This document shows positions 35,300 through 43,777 of a DNA stretch of 64,000 nucleotides, piece after piece. Every line of letters starts with the position of its first letter. Position 1 is the first letter of the stretch. This DNA is from Acetatifactor sp. (GTDB taxonomy: Bacteria > Bacillota > Clostridia > Lachnospirales > Lachnospiraceae), in NCBI GenBank assembly GCA_029055435.1, contig JAIDDH010000092.1, positions 19,237-83,236 of the forward strand. Reading direction: 5' to 3'. Under the pieces are notes generated by a model. It did not search any database and was not told the DNA's origin. It saw nothing but the letters and a program-made list of their open reading frames with translations. The translations under genes and the position numbers were made by a program.

Positions 35300-36475
35300 A
35301 TGTATATTGTGGACGGCAGAATCATAACTATGGCAGGCCAGAAGTATGAACAGGGCGTGCTCCACATTCTGGATGGCAGGATTGTCGCGGTGGGCAATGT
35401 GCGGGATGTGCCCGTGAAGCCCGTGGAGGGAGAACCGGTTCTGCATGTTCCGGGAGCCTGGGTGATGCCCGGTATCATAGAGGCGCACTGCCATATGGGC
35501 ATCACGGAGGAGAAAAAGGGGATGGAGGGAGATGACTGCAATGAGACAGTTAATCCCATCACTCCCTATCTGCGGGCCATCGACGCTGTGAACACCATGG
35601 ACGCGGCTTTTGATGATGCGGTGCGGGCGGGCATTACTGCTGCCATGATCGGGCCCGGCAGCTCCAATGTGGTGGGCGGACAGTTTGCCCTGCTCAAGAC
35701 CCGGGGCAGAAGAATCGACGATTTGATAGTAAAGGCTCCGGCGGCTATGAAGGTGGCGTTCGGAGAGAATCCCAAGGTCAATTATTCCGGGCAGGGCAAG
35801 AGCCCTTCCACCCGTATGGCCACGGCAGCCATGCTGCGCAGAGAGCTCTTTGAGGCTAATATATATCTGAAAAAGAAGGAGCGGGCCGAATCGGAAAAGC
35901 AGGACTTTGAAGAGGATTTTACGAAGGAGTGCTGGATTCCGGTGCTCAGGGGTGAGATACCCTTGAAGGCTCATGTGCATCGCGTGGACGACATTTTCAC
36001 AGCTATTCGGATTGCACAGGAATTTGGCCTCTCCATGACACTGGATCACTGCTCGGAGGGACATCTAATCGCGGAAGAACTGGCGGAGGCGGGGTATCCC
36101 GCTATCGTGGGGCCGGATCTGGCCAGCCGCAGTAAAATCGAAGTGCAGAACATGGCTTTCAAAACCGCCGGGGTGCTGAACCGGGCGGGAATCCTGACAG
36201 CGATTACTACCGATCATCCGGTGTCGCTCATACAGTCTCTGCCAATCTGCGCAGGGCTTGCGGTGAAGGCTGGACTTCCCATGGAGGAGGGCTTAAAAGC
36301 CATCACCATCAATCCCGCTGTCATCTGCGGAGTGGCGGACAGAATGGGAAGCCTGGAAGTGGGCAAGGACGGGGATGTGGCTATATTTGACGGCAATCCC
36401 ATGGAAGTGTTCACGGAGACGCTCTATACCATTATAAATGGCGAAATCGTCTATGCACGGGAGGACGACAGGTGA
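35300..36475 (+). CDS. Amidohydrolase of the metal-dependent hydrolase superfamily
   Basis: This 391-residue protein follows the amidohydrolase pattern: 'MYIVDGRIITMAG' and 'GRIVAVGN', the metal-binding 'PGIIEAHCHMG', 'PLKAHVHRVDD' (further His ligands), 'LDHCSEGH', 'AITTDHPVS' (catalytic Asp) and the C-terminal 'GSLEVGKDGDVAIFDGNPM', closing with 'TIINGEIVY'. It resembles imidazolonepropionase- or dipeptidase-like amidohydrolases often found in Clostridia; the substrate cannot be told. AAGGAGC stands before the ATG. It follows the SpoIIQ-like gene by 10 bp, so it may be read from the same message, and it is followed by palindromic element A. Confidence 0.85.
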   Translation: MYIVDGRIITMAGQKYEQGVLHILDGRIVAVGNVRDVPVKPVEGEPVLHVPGAWVMPGIIEAHCHMGITEEKKGMEGDDCNETVNPITPYLRAIDAVNTMDAAFDDAVRAGITAAMIGPGSSNVVGGQFALLKTRGRRIDDLIVKAPAAMKVAFGENPKVNYSGQGKSPSTRMATAAMLRRELFEANIYLKKKERAESEKQDFEEDFTKECWIPVLRGEIPLKAHVHRVDDIFTAIRIAQEFGLSMTLDHCSEGHLIAEELAEAGYPAIVGPDLASRSKIEVQNMAFKTAGVLNRAGILTAITTDHPVSLIQSLPICAGLAVKAGLPMEEGLKAITINPAVICGVADRMGSLEVGKDGDVAIFDGNPMEVFTETLYTIINGEIVYAREDDR

Positions 36476-36481
36476 CTGTTC

Positions 36482-36779
36482 GCCTGATATATTGCGAAGG
36501 TTGATTCAGCAGTGTCGGCCGGGGGTATCGGGATGGATTTGCAGCCGGCGTCGGTTGAGTGTTTTCTAATAGTGCTGTTATAGAATATCGTGATTTTACG
36601 GGTCGGCTCTAAGGTGCATCCGTGCACCCTAGAGCCTGAAATGCGCCTCCGTGCGCATTTCACCCTCCTCCCTGACGCGCACTATAAGAAAACGCTTCAA
36701 CCAACGCCAATGCCCGCAAATCCATCCCGATATCCCCCGGCCAACGCCAGTTGAACGTAGTATTCGCAATATATTAGCC
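36482..36779 (+). repeat. Palindromic hairpin element, copy A (forward)
   Basis: A ~298-bp imperfect palindrome. The core is bounded by GTTTTCTAATAGTGC (36561-36575) and GCACTATAAGAAAAC (36679-36693). It holds hairpin 1 (36605-36636, GGCTCT/AGAGCC ends) and hairpin 2 (36638-36661, GAAATGCGC/GCGCATTTC). The outer arms pair GGGGGTATCGGGATGG (from 36521) with CCATCCCGATATCCCCC (ending 36738). The tips pair GCCTGATATATTGCGAA (36482-36498) with TTCGCAATATATTAGCC (36763-36779). There is no coding frame of note. Confidence 0.85.
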
Positions 36780-36839
36780 TGAATAGCTACTTTGGCGTAA
36801 GCCCCTGCACCGGCGAGGAAAAATATCATACTCCATTCT

Positions 36840-37138
36840 GCCTAAAGCACTGCGATTGCCTCACTTATTCGGTATCGAGGCAGTGGGAGACGGGGACCGA
36901 TTTGCAGACATTGGTAGAGGTTGGTGTGTTTTCTTATAGTGCGTGCCGGAAAGCAGGGTGAAATGCGCACGGATGCGCATTTCAGGCTCTACGATGCATG
37001 GATGCATCTTAGAGCCGACCCGCAAATTGCAGGATTCCATAACAGCACTATTAGAAAACACCCAACCGGAACCGTCTGTAAATCTGGCCCCGTCTCCCAT
37101 GGCCGACACCGATTAATCCCCTATCGCATGTTTTAGGC
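36840..37138 (-). repeat. Palindromic hairpin element, copy B (reverse)
   Basis: Same core as copy A in the opposite orientation: GTTTTCTTATAGTGC (36928-36942) to GCACTATTAGAAAAC (37045-37059), with hairpin 2 first and hairpin 1 second. Hairpin 1 has a different inner stem, ATGCAT/ATGCAT. The outer arms pair GGGAGACGGGG with CCCCGTCTCCC, and the tips pair GCCTAAA (36840-36846) with TTTAGGC (37132-37138). The arm sequence differs from copy A but is self-complementary. Confidence 0.85.
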
Positions 37139-37148
37139 TGAAAAAACA

Positions 37149-37176
37149 TTGCTTTATGGGGAATTCGTGTTAAAAT
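37149..37176 (+). promoter_or_regulatory. Promoter of the 37216 lipoprotein gene
   Basis: TTGCTT (37149-37154), a 16-bp spacer and TAAAAT (37171-37176). It resembles the promoter that follows element C at 48265-48293 (shared GGGAA, TCGTGTTA and A..T positions). Transcription would start near 37183. Confidence 0.6.
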
Positions 37177-37215
37177 GGGTATATGACAGAAACAGGAAAG
37201 AATTATGAGAAGAAT

Positions 37216-38526
37216 ATGAGAGCAGACAGGTTACAGAATAAAGAGAAATTTCATAGTATGGTAATCAGGAGAGCAGTGCTGCCGGGACTTTGTCTGGCGG
37301 CATTTCTGTGCGCCGGGTGTAATCTGTCTTCGACGGTGCTGCCGGATTCGGAGGGGGGCAGGGTGACTTCCATGGAGAGTACCCCCATTGTGGATTATGC
37401 GGTACCTAAGCTTGTGCCCAATGTGCTGGTGGATGTGGCGGGGTATCGGTCCGAGGGCTATAAGCGGGCGGCGGTGAAGGGCAGACGGCTTCCAAAGACC
37501 TTTGACCTGGTGGACGCGCAGACAGGGGAGATTGTGTTTACCGGTGCGCTGGAGCGGGGAGAGTACAATGCTGAGCAGGAGATGTATTCTGCCTATGCGG
37601 ATTTCAACGAGTGGAAGCAGGAGGGCAGCTATTATCTGGAATGTGAGTATATAGGACGTTCTTATACTTTTGTGTTGGAAGAGGGGCTGTATAACAGGCT
37701 TTTTGCCGAGATTTGTCAGGGACTGATGACGGCCTGCAGAGAGCAGACGGTCACTCTGGAGGATATCAATCGAATTCTTTTAGCCTATGAGTGGTACGGG
37801 GAGGTCTTTTTGGACGATAATGGCGACACTATTCCTGACGCGCTGGAGGCGGTGGCGGACTGGATCGAGGCCACGGGAGAGCAGCCCGTCCCGGAAGGAC
37901 AGGAGGCAACATACGCGGCGGTGTTGGCAAAATTTAGTTATCTTTATCAGAAGTACGACAGGCAGTACGCCACAGAATGTCTGAAGCGTGCATCGGTGGT
38001 GTTTGACCAGACCCAGAGCACTATGCAGGAGGATGCCGAGAGTTTCCATGCGCTGGTGGAGCTGTACCGCGCCACGGGACTTAATACATATGGGAGTCAG
38101 ATTGAGGAGTACAAGACATATTTTGAGAATCATACCGGTTTTGCCGAGGCGGACGGATATCTGTATGGGGCCATGACTTATATCAATACCCGACAGCCTG
38201 TGGACAGAGAGCTCTGTAGAATTTTTATAGATTCCATTATGGAGCATGGAGAGACTATCAGCGAGCTGTATGGGGAGTTGCTCCATCCAGTGACACCACA
38301 TAATAACGGAGCGCCGGATCTGCTCCGTCATGCATGGGAGCTTGCCTGTGCCAACTATGTGATGAACAATTATCAATACAATCATGTGATGGAGGAATTT
38401 CTGCACTATCTGAGGGGGCGTAATGCGCTGTCCGTGGATTTCTATGCACAGGAGACAGAAGAAACTTCGAGATATCTGTTGATTCTGACACAGCTTCTGG
38501 CCGTGCAGGAGAATCTGAAGGAATAG
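37216..38526 (+). CDS. Lipoprotein with cellulase N-terminal Ig-like domain and GH9-like region
   Basis: About 436 residues. A lipoprotein signal ends 'LAAFLCAGC'. The next ~90 residues match the Ig-like domain that precedes GH9 cellulase catalytic domains ('VLVDVAGYRSEGYKRAAVKGRRLPKTFDLVDAQTGEIVFTG', 'ADFNEWKQEGSYYLECEY'). The rest is all-helical like a GH9 (alpha/alpha)6 barrel and ends in 'YLRGRNALSVDFYAQE', similar to the GH9 closing loop. The usual GH9 'DAGDYNKY' catalytic segment is not visible, so it may be inactive or a binding protein. The start is uncertain: ATG 37183 would sit at the predicted transcription start, so ATG 37216 or ATG 37258 (an ideal signal peptide) is more likely. 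Confidence 0.65.
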   Translation: MRADRLQNKEKFHSMVIRRAVLPGLCLAAFLCAGCNLSSTVLPDSEGGRVTSMESTPIVDYAVPKLVPNVLVDVAGYRSEGYKRAAVKGRRLPKTFDLVDAQTGEIVFTGALERGEYNAEQEMYSAYADFNEWKQEGSYYLECEYIGRSYTFVLEEGLYNRLFAEICQGLMTACREQTVTLEDINRILLAYEWYGEVFLDDNGDTIPDALEAVADWIEATGEQPVPEGQEATYAAVLAKFSYLYQKYDRQYATECLKRASVVFDQTQSTMQEDAESFHALVELYRATGLNTYGSQIEEYKTYFENHTGFAEADGYLYGAMTYINTRQPVDRELCRIFIDSIMEHGETISELYGELLHPVTPHNNGAPDLLRHAWELACANYVMNNYQYNHVMEEFLHYLRGRNALSVDFYAQETEETSRYLLILTQLLAVQENLKE

Positions 38527-38572
38527 TACGGAAAGAGAATAGCGCAGCACAGAGAAAAGGGAGGAATTAAAA

Positions 38573-39619
38573 ATGAAGGTAATCGTATTGGCCGGCGGTA
38601 CCAGCACGGAGAGAGATGTGTCTCTGATATCGGGCAGCATGATTTATAAAGCGTTGAAGAAAAGAGGCCATCAGGCGGTTTTGCTGGATGTGTATCTGGG
38701 ATATACGGGAGATATCGAGGGTATTTTTGAGCGGGATGTGGACTGGTCAAAGGACATTGCGGCCATCGCGGAGCAAAATCCTGATTTGGAGCTTGTGAAA
38801 GCCATGCGCCCTGACGGCGATAAGAATTTTTTTGGGCCAAATGTGTTGGAGCTCTGCCGGAGAGCGGATGCAGTGTTTATGGCGCTTCACGGGGCAAACG
38901 GTGAGGACGGCAAGATTCAGGCCTGCTTCGAACTTCTGGGAATTCGCTACACAGGCACGGATTTTGTGAGCTCGGCAATGGCAATGGATAAGGGCATTTC
39001 CAAAGATATTTTTGTCGCCCATGGCATTCCCACTCCGGCAGGTTTCCGCATAAGGAGAGGAGAGCAAAACTCCTTAGCCGGGGGAGAGTCGGCGCGAAAG
39101 GTTGATTTCCCTTGTATTGTGAAGACCTGCTGCGGCGGTTCCAGCGTGGGTGTGTACATCGCGCGGGCCGAAGCGGAATATGAGAGAGCGTTGGACGAAG
39201 CTTTCCGCTATGGCGACGAGGTAATCGTGGAGCAGTACATAGAGGGAAGAGAGTTCTCTGTGGGAGTGATGGAAGGGCAGGCGCTTCCCGTGATCGAGAT
39301 TGCGCCCAAACAGGGATTTTATGACTACAAAAATAAATATCAGGCCGGCAGCACGGTGGAGACATGTCCCGCGGATCTGGAGCCGGAGAAGGCGGCCAGG
39401 ATGCAGCGGATTGCCGAGCAGGTATTTGCCGCGCTGCGCATGAAAAACTATGCCCGCATGGACTTTATGATGAGCCGGGCGGGAGAGATTTTTTGTCTGG
39501 AGGCGAACACCCTGCCGGGCATGACACCCACATCGCTGCTGCCGCAGGAGGCGCAGGCCGTGGGTATGAGCTTTGAAGATCTGTGTGAAAAGATTTTGAG
39601 TTATGCAGTGAGGGATTGA
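38573..39619 (+). CDS. ddl: D-alanine-D-alanine ligase
   Basis: This 348-residue ATP-grasp enzyme joins two D-alanines for peptidoglycan precursors. Features: 'VIVLAGGTSTERDVSLISG' (N-terminal signature), 'VFMALHGANGEDGKIQACFELLGIRYTGTD', 'PCIVKTCCGGSSVGVYIA' (ATP-binding loop), 'EQYIEGREFSVGVM', 'ARMDFMMSRAGEIFCLEANTLPGMTPTSLLPQEA' (metal and substrate site). GGGAGGAATT precedes the ATG. murF follows one base after the stop, so the two steps of D-Ala-D-Ala synthesis and its addition to UDP-MurNAc-tripeptide are encoded together. Confidence 0.96.
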   Translation: MKVIVLAGGTSTERDVSLISGSMIYKALKKRGHQAVLLDVYLGYTGDIEGIFERDVDWSKDIAAIAEQNPDLELVKAMRPDGDKNFFGPNVLELCRRADAVFMALHGANGEDGKIQACFELLGIRYTGTDFVSSAMAMDKGISKDIFVAHGIPTPAGFRIRRGEQNSLAGGESARKVDFPCIVKTCCGGSSVGVYIARAEAEYERALDEAFRYGDEVIVEQYIEGREFSVGVMEGQALPVIEIAPKQGFYDYKNKYQAGSTVETCPADLEPEKAARMQRIAEQVFAALRMKNYARMDFMMSRAGEIFCLEANTLPGMTPTSLLPQEAQAVGMSFEDLCEKILSYAVRD

Positions 39620-39620
39620 T

Positions 39621-41078
39621 ATGAATCTGAGTATCGGTGAGATTGCGAGAGCCTGCGGAGGCAGGCTGGTGCTGCAGGGAGCGGAGGGCAGGATGGTGTC
39701 GGAGGAGACGCTGGTGGACAGCGTAGTTCTGGATTCCAGAAAGGTGACTGCGGGCGGTGTCTTTGTGGCCACTGTGGGCGAGCGGGTGGACGGACACCGG
39801 TTTATACCTCAGGTGTTTGCCGCAGGAGCCGCGCTGGCCGTGACAGAGAAAACGCCGGAGCAGGTGGAGGCGGAGTGCGGAGAGCCTGCGGATGGCTGGG
39901 GGAGCTATCTGTGCGTGGAGGATACCTTCCAGGCCTTGAAGGATATGGCGGAGTATTATCGCAGCAAGCTCTCTCTTCCTATCGTGGGCATCACGGGGAG
40001 CGTGGGCAAGACCAGCACCAAGGAGTTTATCGCAGGAGTGCTGGCGGAGAAATATCATGTGTTAAAGACAGAGGGAAACTTCAACAATGAGGTGGGAGTG
40101 CCTCTGACACTGCTGCGCATCCGCGAGGAGCATGAGGCGGCAGTGGTGGAGATGGGCATCAGCGATTTCGGGGAGATGCATCGGCTGAGCAAAATGGTGC
40201 GCCCGAATTTTTGTGTGATTACCAATATCGGCCAGTGTCATCTGGAAAACCTGAAATCCAGAGAGGGGATTCTCAGGGCCAAGACGGAGATTTTTGATTA
40301 TATGGCGGAGGACGGCATGGTCTGCTTAAACGGCGAGGACGATATGCTGCGAACCGTGACAGAGGTACATGGAAAAAAGACGCATTTCTTCGGTCTGGGC
40401 GGCTGGGACGGTGAGGAGGTTTATGCCGCCGATATCGTGAGTAAGGGTTTGTGGGGCAGCGAGGCCGTTCTGCATATGCCCGAGAGCAGTGCATTTGATG
40501 TGCAGATTCCGCTGCCGGGCAGACACATGGTCATCAACGGGGCGGCTGCGGCCTGTGTGGCGCGGCTGCTTGGTCTGACAAATGAGCAGATTGCGGAGGG
40601 AATCCGTAAGATTCAGCCGGTGGGCGGACGCAATAATCTCCTGCGCCTGACTGATTATACAGTGATTGACGACTGCTACAATGCCAATCCTGTCTCCATG
40701 CGGGCGGCTATCGATTTGCTTGCCATGGCGGATACTTACCGCGTGGCGATTCTGGGAGATATGTTTGAACTGGGAGAGAATTCCGATGCGCTCCATGCCG
40801 GAGTAGGCGCTTATGCGGCGGCATCAGGCGCAGACTGCCTGATCTGTGTGGGCGAAAATGCCCGCCATATCTATGAGGGGGCGGTGAAGGAAGAGGAGGA
40901 ACAGACAGAGGGGGCAAAAAAGCAGAAGATCTATTATTTTGCTGCCCGGGAGGATCTGCTGCGGGAGCTTGCTGCTGCCGAGAGGCGGGATGTCTTTCTG
41001 CCCAAAGGCTGTACCGTATTGGTGAAAGCATCCCATGGCATGAAATTTACTGAGCTCGTGGACTGTCTGAAGCAGTGA
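39621..41078 (+). CDS. murF: UDP-N-acetylmuramoyl-tripeptide-D-alanyl-D-alanine ligase
   Basis: This 485-residue Mur ligase adds D-Ala-D-Ala to UDP-MurNAc-tripeptide. It has the ATP P-loop 'GITGSVGKTSTKEF', the 'TEGNFNNEVGVPLTLL' segment, 'AVVEMGISDFGEM', 'TNIGQCHLENL', 'QIPLPGRHMVINGAAAACVA', 'VIDDCYNANPVSM' and 'ILGDMFELGENSDALH'. The start ATG lies one base after the ddl stop with GAGGG inside the ddl end. Its last 32 bp overlap the end of the convergent plsC gene. Confidence 0.96.
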   Translation: MNLSIGEIARACGGRLVLQGAEGRMVSEETLVDSVVLDSRKVTAGGVFVATVGERVDGHRFIPQVFAAGAALAVTEKTPEQVEAECGEPADGWGSYLCVEDTFQALKDMAEYYRSKLSLPIVGITGSVGKTSTKEFIAGVLAEKYHVLKTEGNFNNEVGVPLTLLRIREEHEAAVVEMGISDFGEMHRLSKMVRPNFCVITNIGQCHLENLKSREGILRAKTEIFDYMAEDGMVCLNGEDDMLRTVTEVHGKKTHFFGLGGWDGEEVYAADIVSKGLWGSEAVLHMPESSAFDVQIPLPGRHMVINGAAAACVARLLGLTNEQIAEGIRKIQPVGGRNNLLRLTDYTVIDDCYNANPVSMRAAIDLLAMADTYRVAILGDMFELGENSDALHAGVGAYAAASGADCLICVGENARHIYEGAVKEEEEQTEGAKKQKIYYFAAREDLLRELAAAERRDVFLPKGCTVLVKASHGMKFTELVDCLKQ

Positions 41079-41817
41079 GTTCATCCAGCATCTGTTTGTT
41101 TTTCATGTAGGTATCGAGAATGATCGAGCCCACATATTTTCCGATGTTTTTGCGGGTCTCTTTGTCCAGGTCTTTCATATAGATGGGCTCCCCGTATTCG
41201 ATGATGACCGTCGCTTTCTTCATAAAGGGTAAATGATCCTCGAAGATGGCGGCGGAGTTCACGATACTCATGGGAATGATGGGCACATTTCCCTTTTCTG
41301 CAATCTTAAAGCTTCCGTCACGGAAGGGCAGCAGTGTGTCGGGCACTGTGTTGCGGGTTCCCTCGGGGAAAACTGTGATAGAGATGCCGCTTTTTACCTT
41401 TTCCACTGCGGCGAGGATGATTTTGAGTCCCTCTTTGATATCGTCTCTGTCCAGAAAGAGACAGTGAAGATTGCGCATCCAGTTTTTCAGAAGGGGATAG
41501 CGCAGCATCTCCTTTTTAGCGATATATCCGGTGAGGCGCGGCACGCGCAGATAGGTCAGCACTACATCAAAATAGCTGCGATGGTTTCCCACATACAGCA
41601 CTGCAGTGTCCGTGGGGATGCGCTCCTCGCCGATGGCAATCACTTTGGTGCCCGTGACGCGGGTAATCATGCGGAAGGCCCATTTGACGATGGCCAGAGA
41701 ACTGCGGCTCTTCAAATCAGGATTTTTCTTACCAATCAGCCATTCGACTACCAACAGTGGACTCCCCAGAATCAGAAAGCCCAGCAGGACGATTACTACC
41801 AGAATAAAACGTATCAT
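41047..41817 (-). CDS. plsC: 1-acyl-sn-glycerol-3-phosphate acyltransferase
   Basis: This 256-residue membrane-associated enzyme makes phosphatidic acid from lysophosphatidate. An N-terminal membrane segment (about 2-25) is followed by the HX4D catalytic motif in 'VGNHRSYFDVVL', 'YIAKKEMLRYPLLKNWMRNLHCLFLDRDD', the phosphate-binding 'FPEGTRN' and 'VPIIPMSIVNSAAIFED'. The ATG is preceded by GAGGTAG on the minus strand. It is convergent with murF and the two coding regions overlap by 32 bp. The lipoprotein gene at 41914 is divergent from it. Confidence 0.92.
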   Translation of the reverse strand: MIRFILVVIVLLGFLILGSPLLVVEWLIGKKNPDLKSRSSLAIVKWAFRMITRVTGTKVIAIGEERIPTDTAVLYVGNHRSYFDVVLTYLRVPRLTGYIAKKEMLRYPLLKNWMRNLHCLFLDRDDIKEGLKIILAAVEKVKSGISITVFPEGTRNTVPDTLLPFRDGSFKIAEKGNVPIIPMSIVNSAAIFEDHLPFMKKATVIIEYGEPIYMKDLDKETRKNIGKYVGSIILDTYMKNKQMLDELTASDSPRAQ

Positions 41818-41913
41818 AACTACCTCGTTTCAGCGTATTTTCGGTTTAGTATAGCATATTCTGCCCTTTTTGTACATAGAATAGACCAAAACATCAGGCG
41901 GAAAAAAATATAT

Positions 41914-42330
41914 ATGAGAGGAATGAAAAAAATTGTGGTTCCCTTGCTTGCAGCGCTCTGTTTGTCTCTGCTTGCGGGCTGCTCCCTGCTCAGCGAGGAG
42001 CGGGTGAAGCTGCAGGATTTGGGCTTTACGGTGGTGAGCGAGGAGAAGATACCCCAGGAGCTGAAGACTATTATCGACGAGAAAAAGGCGGACCCCTTTA
42101 AACTTACCTACAGTGATGCGGAATATCTCTACATAGTAATAGGTTACGGGCAGCAGGCAAGCGGCGGTTACAGCATTGCGGTCAATGATCTGTATCTGAC
42201 GGACGAGGCCATCTATGTGAACACTACCCTGCTGGGGCCTGAGAGCAGCGAAACGAGCAATCGGGTGCCCTCCTGTCCCTATATTGTACTGAAGATGGAC
42301 TATATGGATAAGCCGGTGGTTTTTGAATAA
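41914..42330 (+). CDS. Small lipoprotein with a PrcB C-terminal-like domain
   Basis: This 138-residue lipoprotein has a signal ending 'LLAGC'. The segment 'YLYIVIGYGQQASGGYSIAVNDLYLTDEAIYVNTTLLGP' matches the PrcB_C domain known from a spirochaete protease-complex subunit and found in many small Gram-positive lipoproteins. Its role here is unknown; 'ASGGYSIAV' is the recognisable motif. The start could be ATG 41914 or ATG 41923 (three codons later). The open frame extends far upstream but overlaps plsC and is not coding there. A terminator follows. Confidence 0.8.
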   Translation: MRGMKKIVVPLLAALCLSLLAGCSLLSEERVKLQDLGFTVVSEEKIPQELKTIIDEKKADPFKLTYSDAEYLYIVIGYGQQASGGYSIAVNDLYLTDEAIYVNTTLLGPESSETSNRVPSCPYIVLKMDYMDKPVVFE

Positions 42331-42353
42331 ATTTGAAGATTTTAGATGAAGTA

Positions 42354-42389
42354 AAAAGGCATCAGTGCGCTAAGCAGTGATGCCTTTTA
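42354..42389 (+). terminator. Rho-independent terminator
   Basis: AAAAGGCATCA (42354-42364) pairs with TGATGCCTTTT (42378-42388) after the PrcB-like lipoprotein gene. Confidence 0.8.
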
Positions 42390-42427
42390 TCTGTGTGGAT
42401 GAAGTGTGTCCGGATGCAAAACGCTAC

Positions 42428-42455
42428 TTGTCAAAGCCCTGAAATTCTGTATAAT
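42428..42455 (+). promoter_or_regulatory. Promoter of the pyrC-pyrK-pyrD operon
   Basis: TTGTCA (42428-42433), a 16-bp spacer and TATAAT (42450-42455), 31 bp before the pyrC start. The short leader has no room for a PyrR attenuator. Confidence 0.75.
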
Positions 42456-42486
42456 GAACTGTAAGAGATTACAGGAGGCACATGCC

Positions 42487-43776
42487 ATGCTATTGATACA
42501 AAACGGTTATCTGATTGACCCCAAATCCGGCACAGAGGGGAATTTTGATGTGCTGACAGAGGGGGACAGAATCATCAAAATCGGCAGGATTGGACGGGAT
42601 ATGAAAAAGCCCGCTCACTGTGAGGTGCTGGATGCGGAAGGGCTGGTAGTTGCGCCGGGGCTGGTGGATGTGCATGTGCATTTCCGGGAGCCGGGCTTTA
42701 CTTATAAGGAGGATATCGCGACGGGCGCAAGGGCGGCTGCCCGGGGAGGCTATACCACAGTGGTACTGATGGCAAACACCAAACCGCCCGTGGATAATGA
42801 GGAGACGCTGGCGCTTGTCCTGGAGAAAGCAAAAGAGACAGATATACATGTGGTGACCTGTGCCAATGTCACGAAGGGCATGAAGGGTGAGAAGCTCACA
42901 GAAATGGAAAAACTGGCGCAGTGCGGAGCGGTGGGCTTTACGGACGACGGCGTTCCGCTGCTGGATGAGGAACTGGTGCGGGCAGCCATGGAGCAGACAG
43001 CTCATCTGGACATGCCAATCAGCTTCCATGAGGAAAACCCCAGACTGATAGCGCAGAACGGCATTAATCGCGGCAGAGCGAGTGAGCATTTTGGAATCGA
43101 GGGATCGCCTCGGGAGGCGGAGATTGACCTGATCAAGAGAGATCTGGAGCTTGCCCTGGAGACGGGAGCCTGCATCAATATTCAGCATATCAGCACCGCA
43201 GAGGGAGTGGAGCTGGTGCGCCGCGCCAAAGCGAGAGGGACGGGACGCAATATCCATGCGGAGGCCACGCCTCATCATTTTACACTGACGGAGGAGGCCG
43301 TGATACAGTATGGCACTCTGGCCAAGATGAATCCGCCTCTGCGCACGGAGGAGGACAGACTGGCAATCATCCGGGGCTTGACGGACGGTACGATCGATAT
43401 CATCGCCACGGATCATGCGCCGCACAGTGCGGAGGAGAAGGCAAAGTCCATTACGGAAGCGCCAAGCGGCATCATCGGTCTGGAGACTGCTCTTTCTCTG
43501 GGTATCACAGAGCTGGTTTGCAAGGGATATATGACCATGCGGGACCTTTTGCGCGCCATGAGTACCAATCCGGCGGCTATGTATCATCTGGATGCGGGAT
43601 ATCTCGAGGAGGGAGGTCCGGCGGATCTGGTGCTGATCGATACGGCGGCGGTGAATGTGACGGGAGATTATGCTTCCAAGTCGGACAATAGTCCTTTCAC
43701 CGGGTGGGAGCTTACGGGTAAAGTGCGCGCGACCGTCTGTGCCGGGAAACTTGTATATGAAGAAAAGGGGAAATGA
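42487..43776 (+). CDS. pyrC: Dihydroorotase
   Basis: This 429-residue zinc enzyme cyclises carbamoyl-aspartate to dihydroorotate in pyrimidine synthesis. The metal-binding signature 'LVDVHVHFREPGFTYKEDI' and the later 'ISFHEE', 'NIQHISTAEGVELV', 'IHAEATPHHFTLTEE' and 'IATDHAPHS' segments are intact, so this is an active class I dihydroorotase and not a PyrB-associated relic. ATG 42487 is preferred because AGGAGG lies 9 bp upstream. The next gene, pyrK, starts one base after the stop. Confidence 0.96.
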   Translation: MLLIQNGYLIDPKSGTEGNFDVLTEGDRIIKIGRIGRDMKKPAHCEVLDAEGLVVAPGLVDVHVHFREPGFTYKEDIATGARAAARGGYTTVVLMANTKPPVDNEETLALVLEKAKETDIHVVTCANVTKGMKGEKLTEMEKLAQCGAVGFTDDGVPLLDEELVRAAMEQTAHLDMPISFHEENPRLIAQNGINRGRASEHFGIEGSPREAEIDLIKRDLELALETGACINIQHISTAEGVELVRRAKARGTGRNIHAEATPHHFTLTEEAVIQYGTLAKMNPPLRTEEDRLAIIRGLTDGTIDIIATDHAPHSAEEKAKSITEAPSGIIGLETALSLGITELVCKGYMTMRDLLRAMSTNPAAMYHLDAGYLEEGGPADLVLIDTAAVNVTGDYASKSDNSPFTGWELTGKVRATVCAGKLVYEEKGK

Positions 43777-43777
43777 G

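Larger units (their letters stand above)
36476..37215 (+). other. Intergenic region filled by two head-to-head palindromic elements
   Basis: Elements A and B (listed separately) occupy most of these 740 bp, in opposite orientation with about 60 bp between them. A promoter at 37149-37176 serves the lipoprotein gene. Short open frames inside the elements are products of the repeats. Confidence 0.85.

Noticed and set aside
36921..37136. Short frames inside the palindromic elements (also 36451-36663, 36629-36829, 36861-37109, 47922-48107, 48040-48222, 49499-49690, 49514-49783)
   Set aside because: They recur only because the elements recur, run in both directions through the hairpins and have no ribosome binding sites.
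41233..41913. N-terminal extension of the PrcB-like lipoprotein
   Set aside because: The stretch is antisense to plsC; the lipoprotein signal peptide begins at 41914 or 41923.
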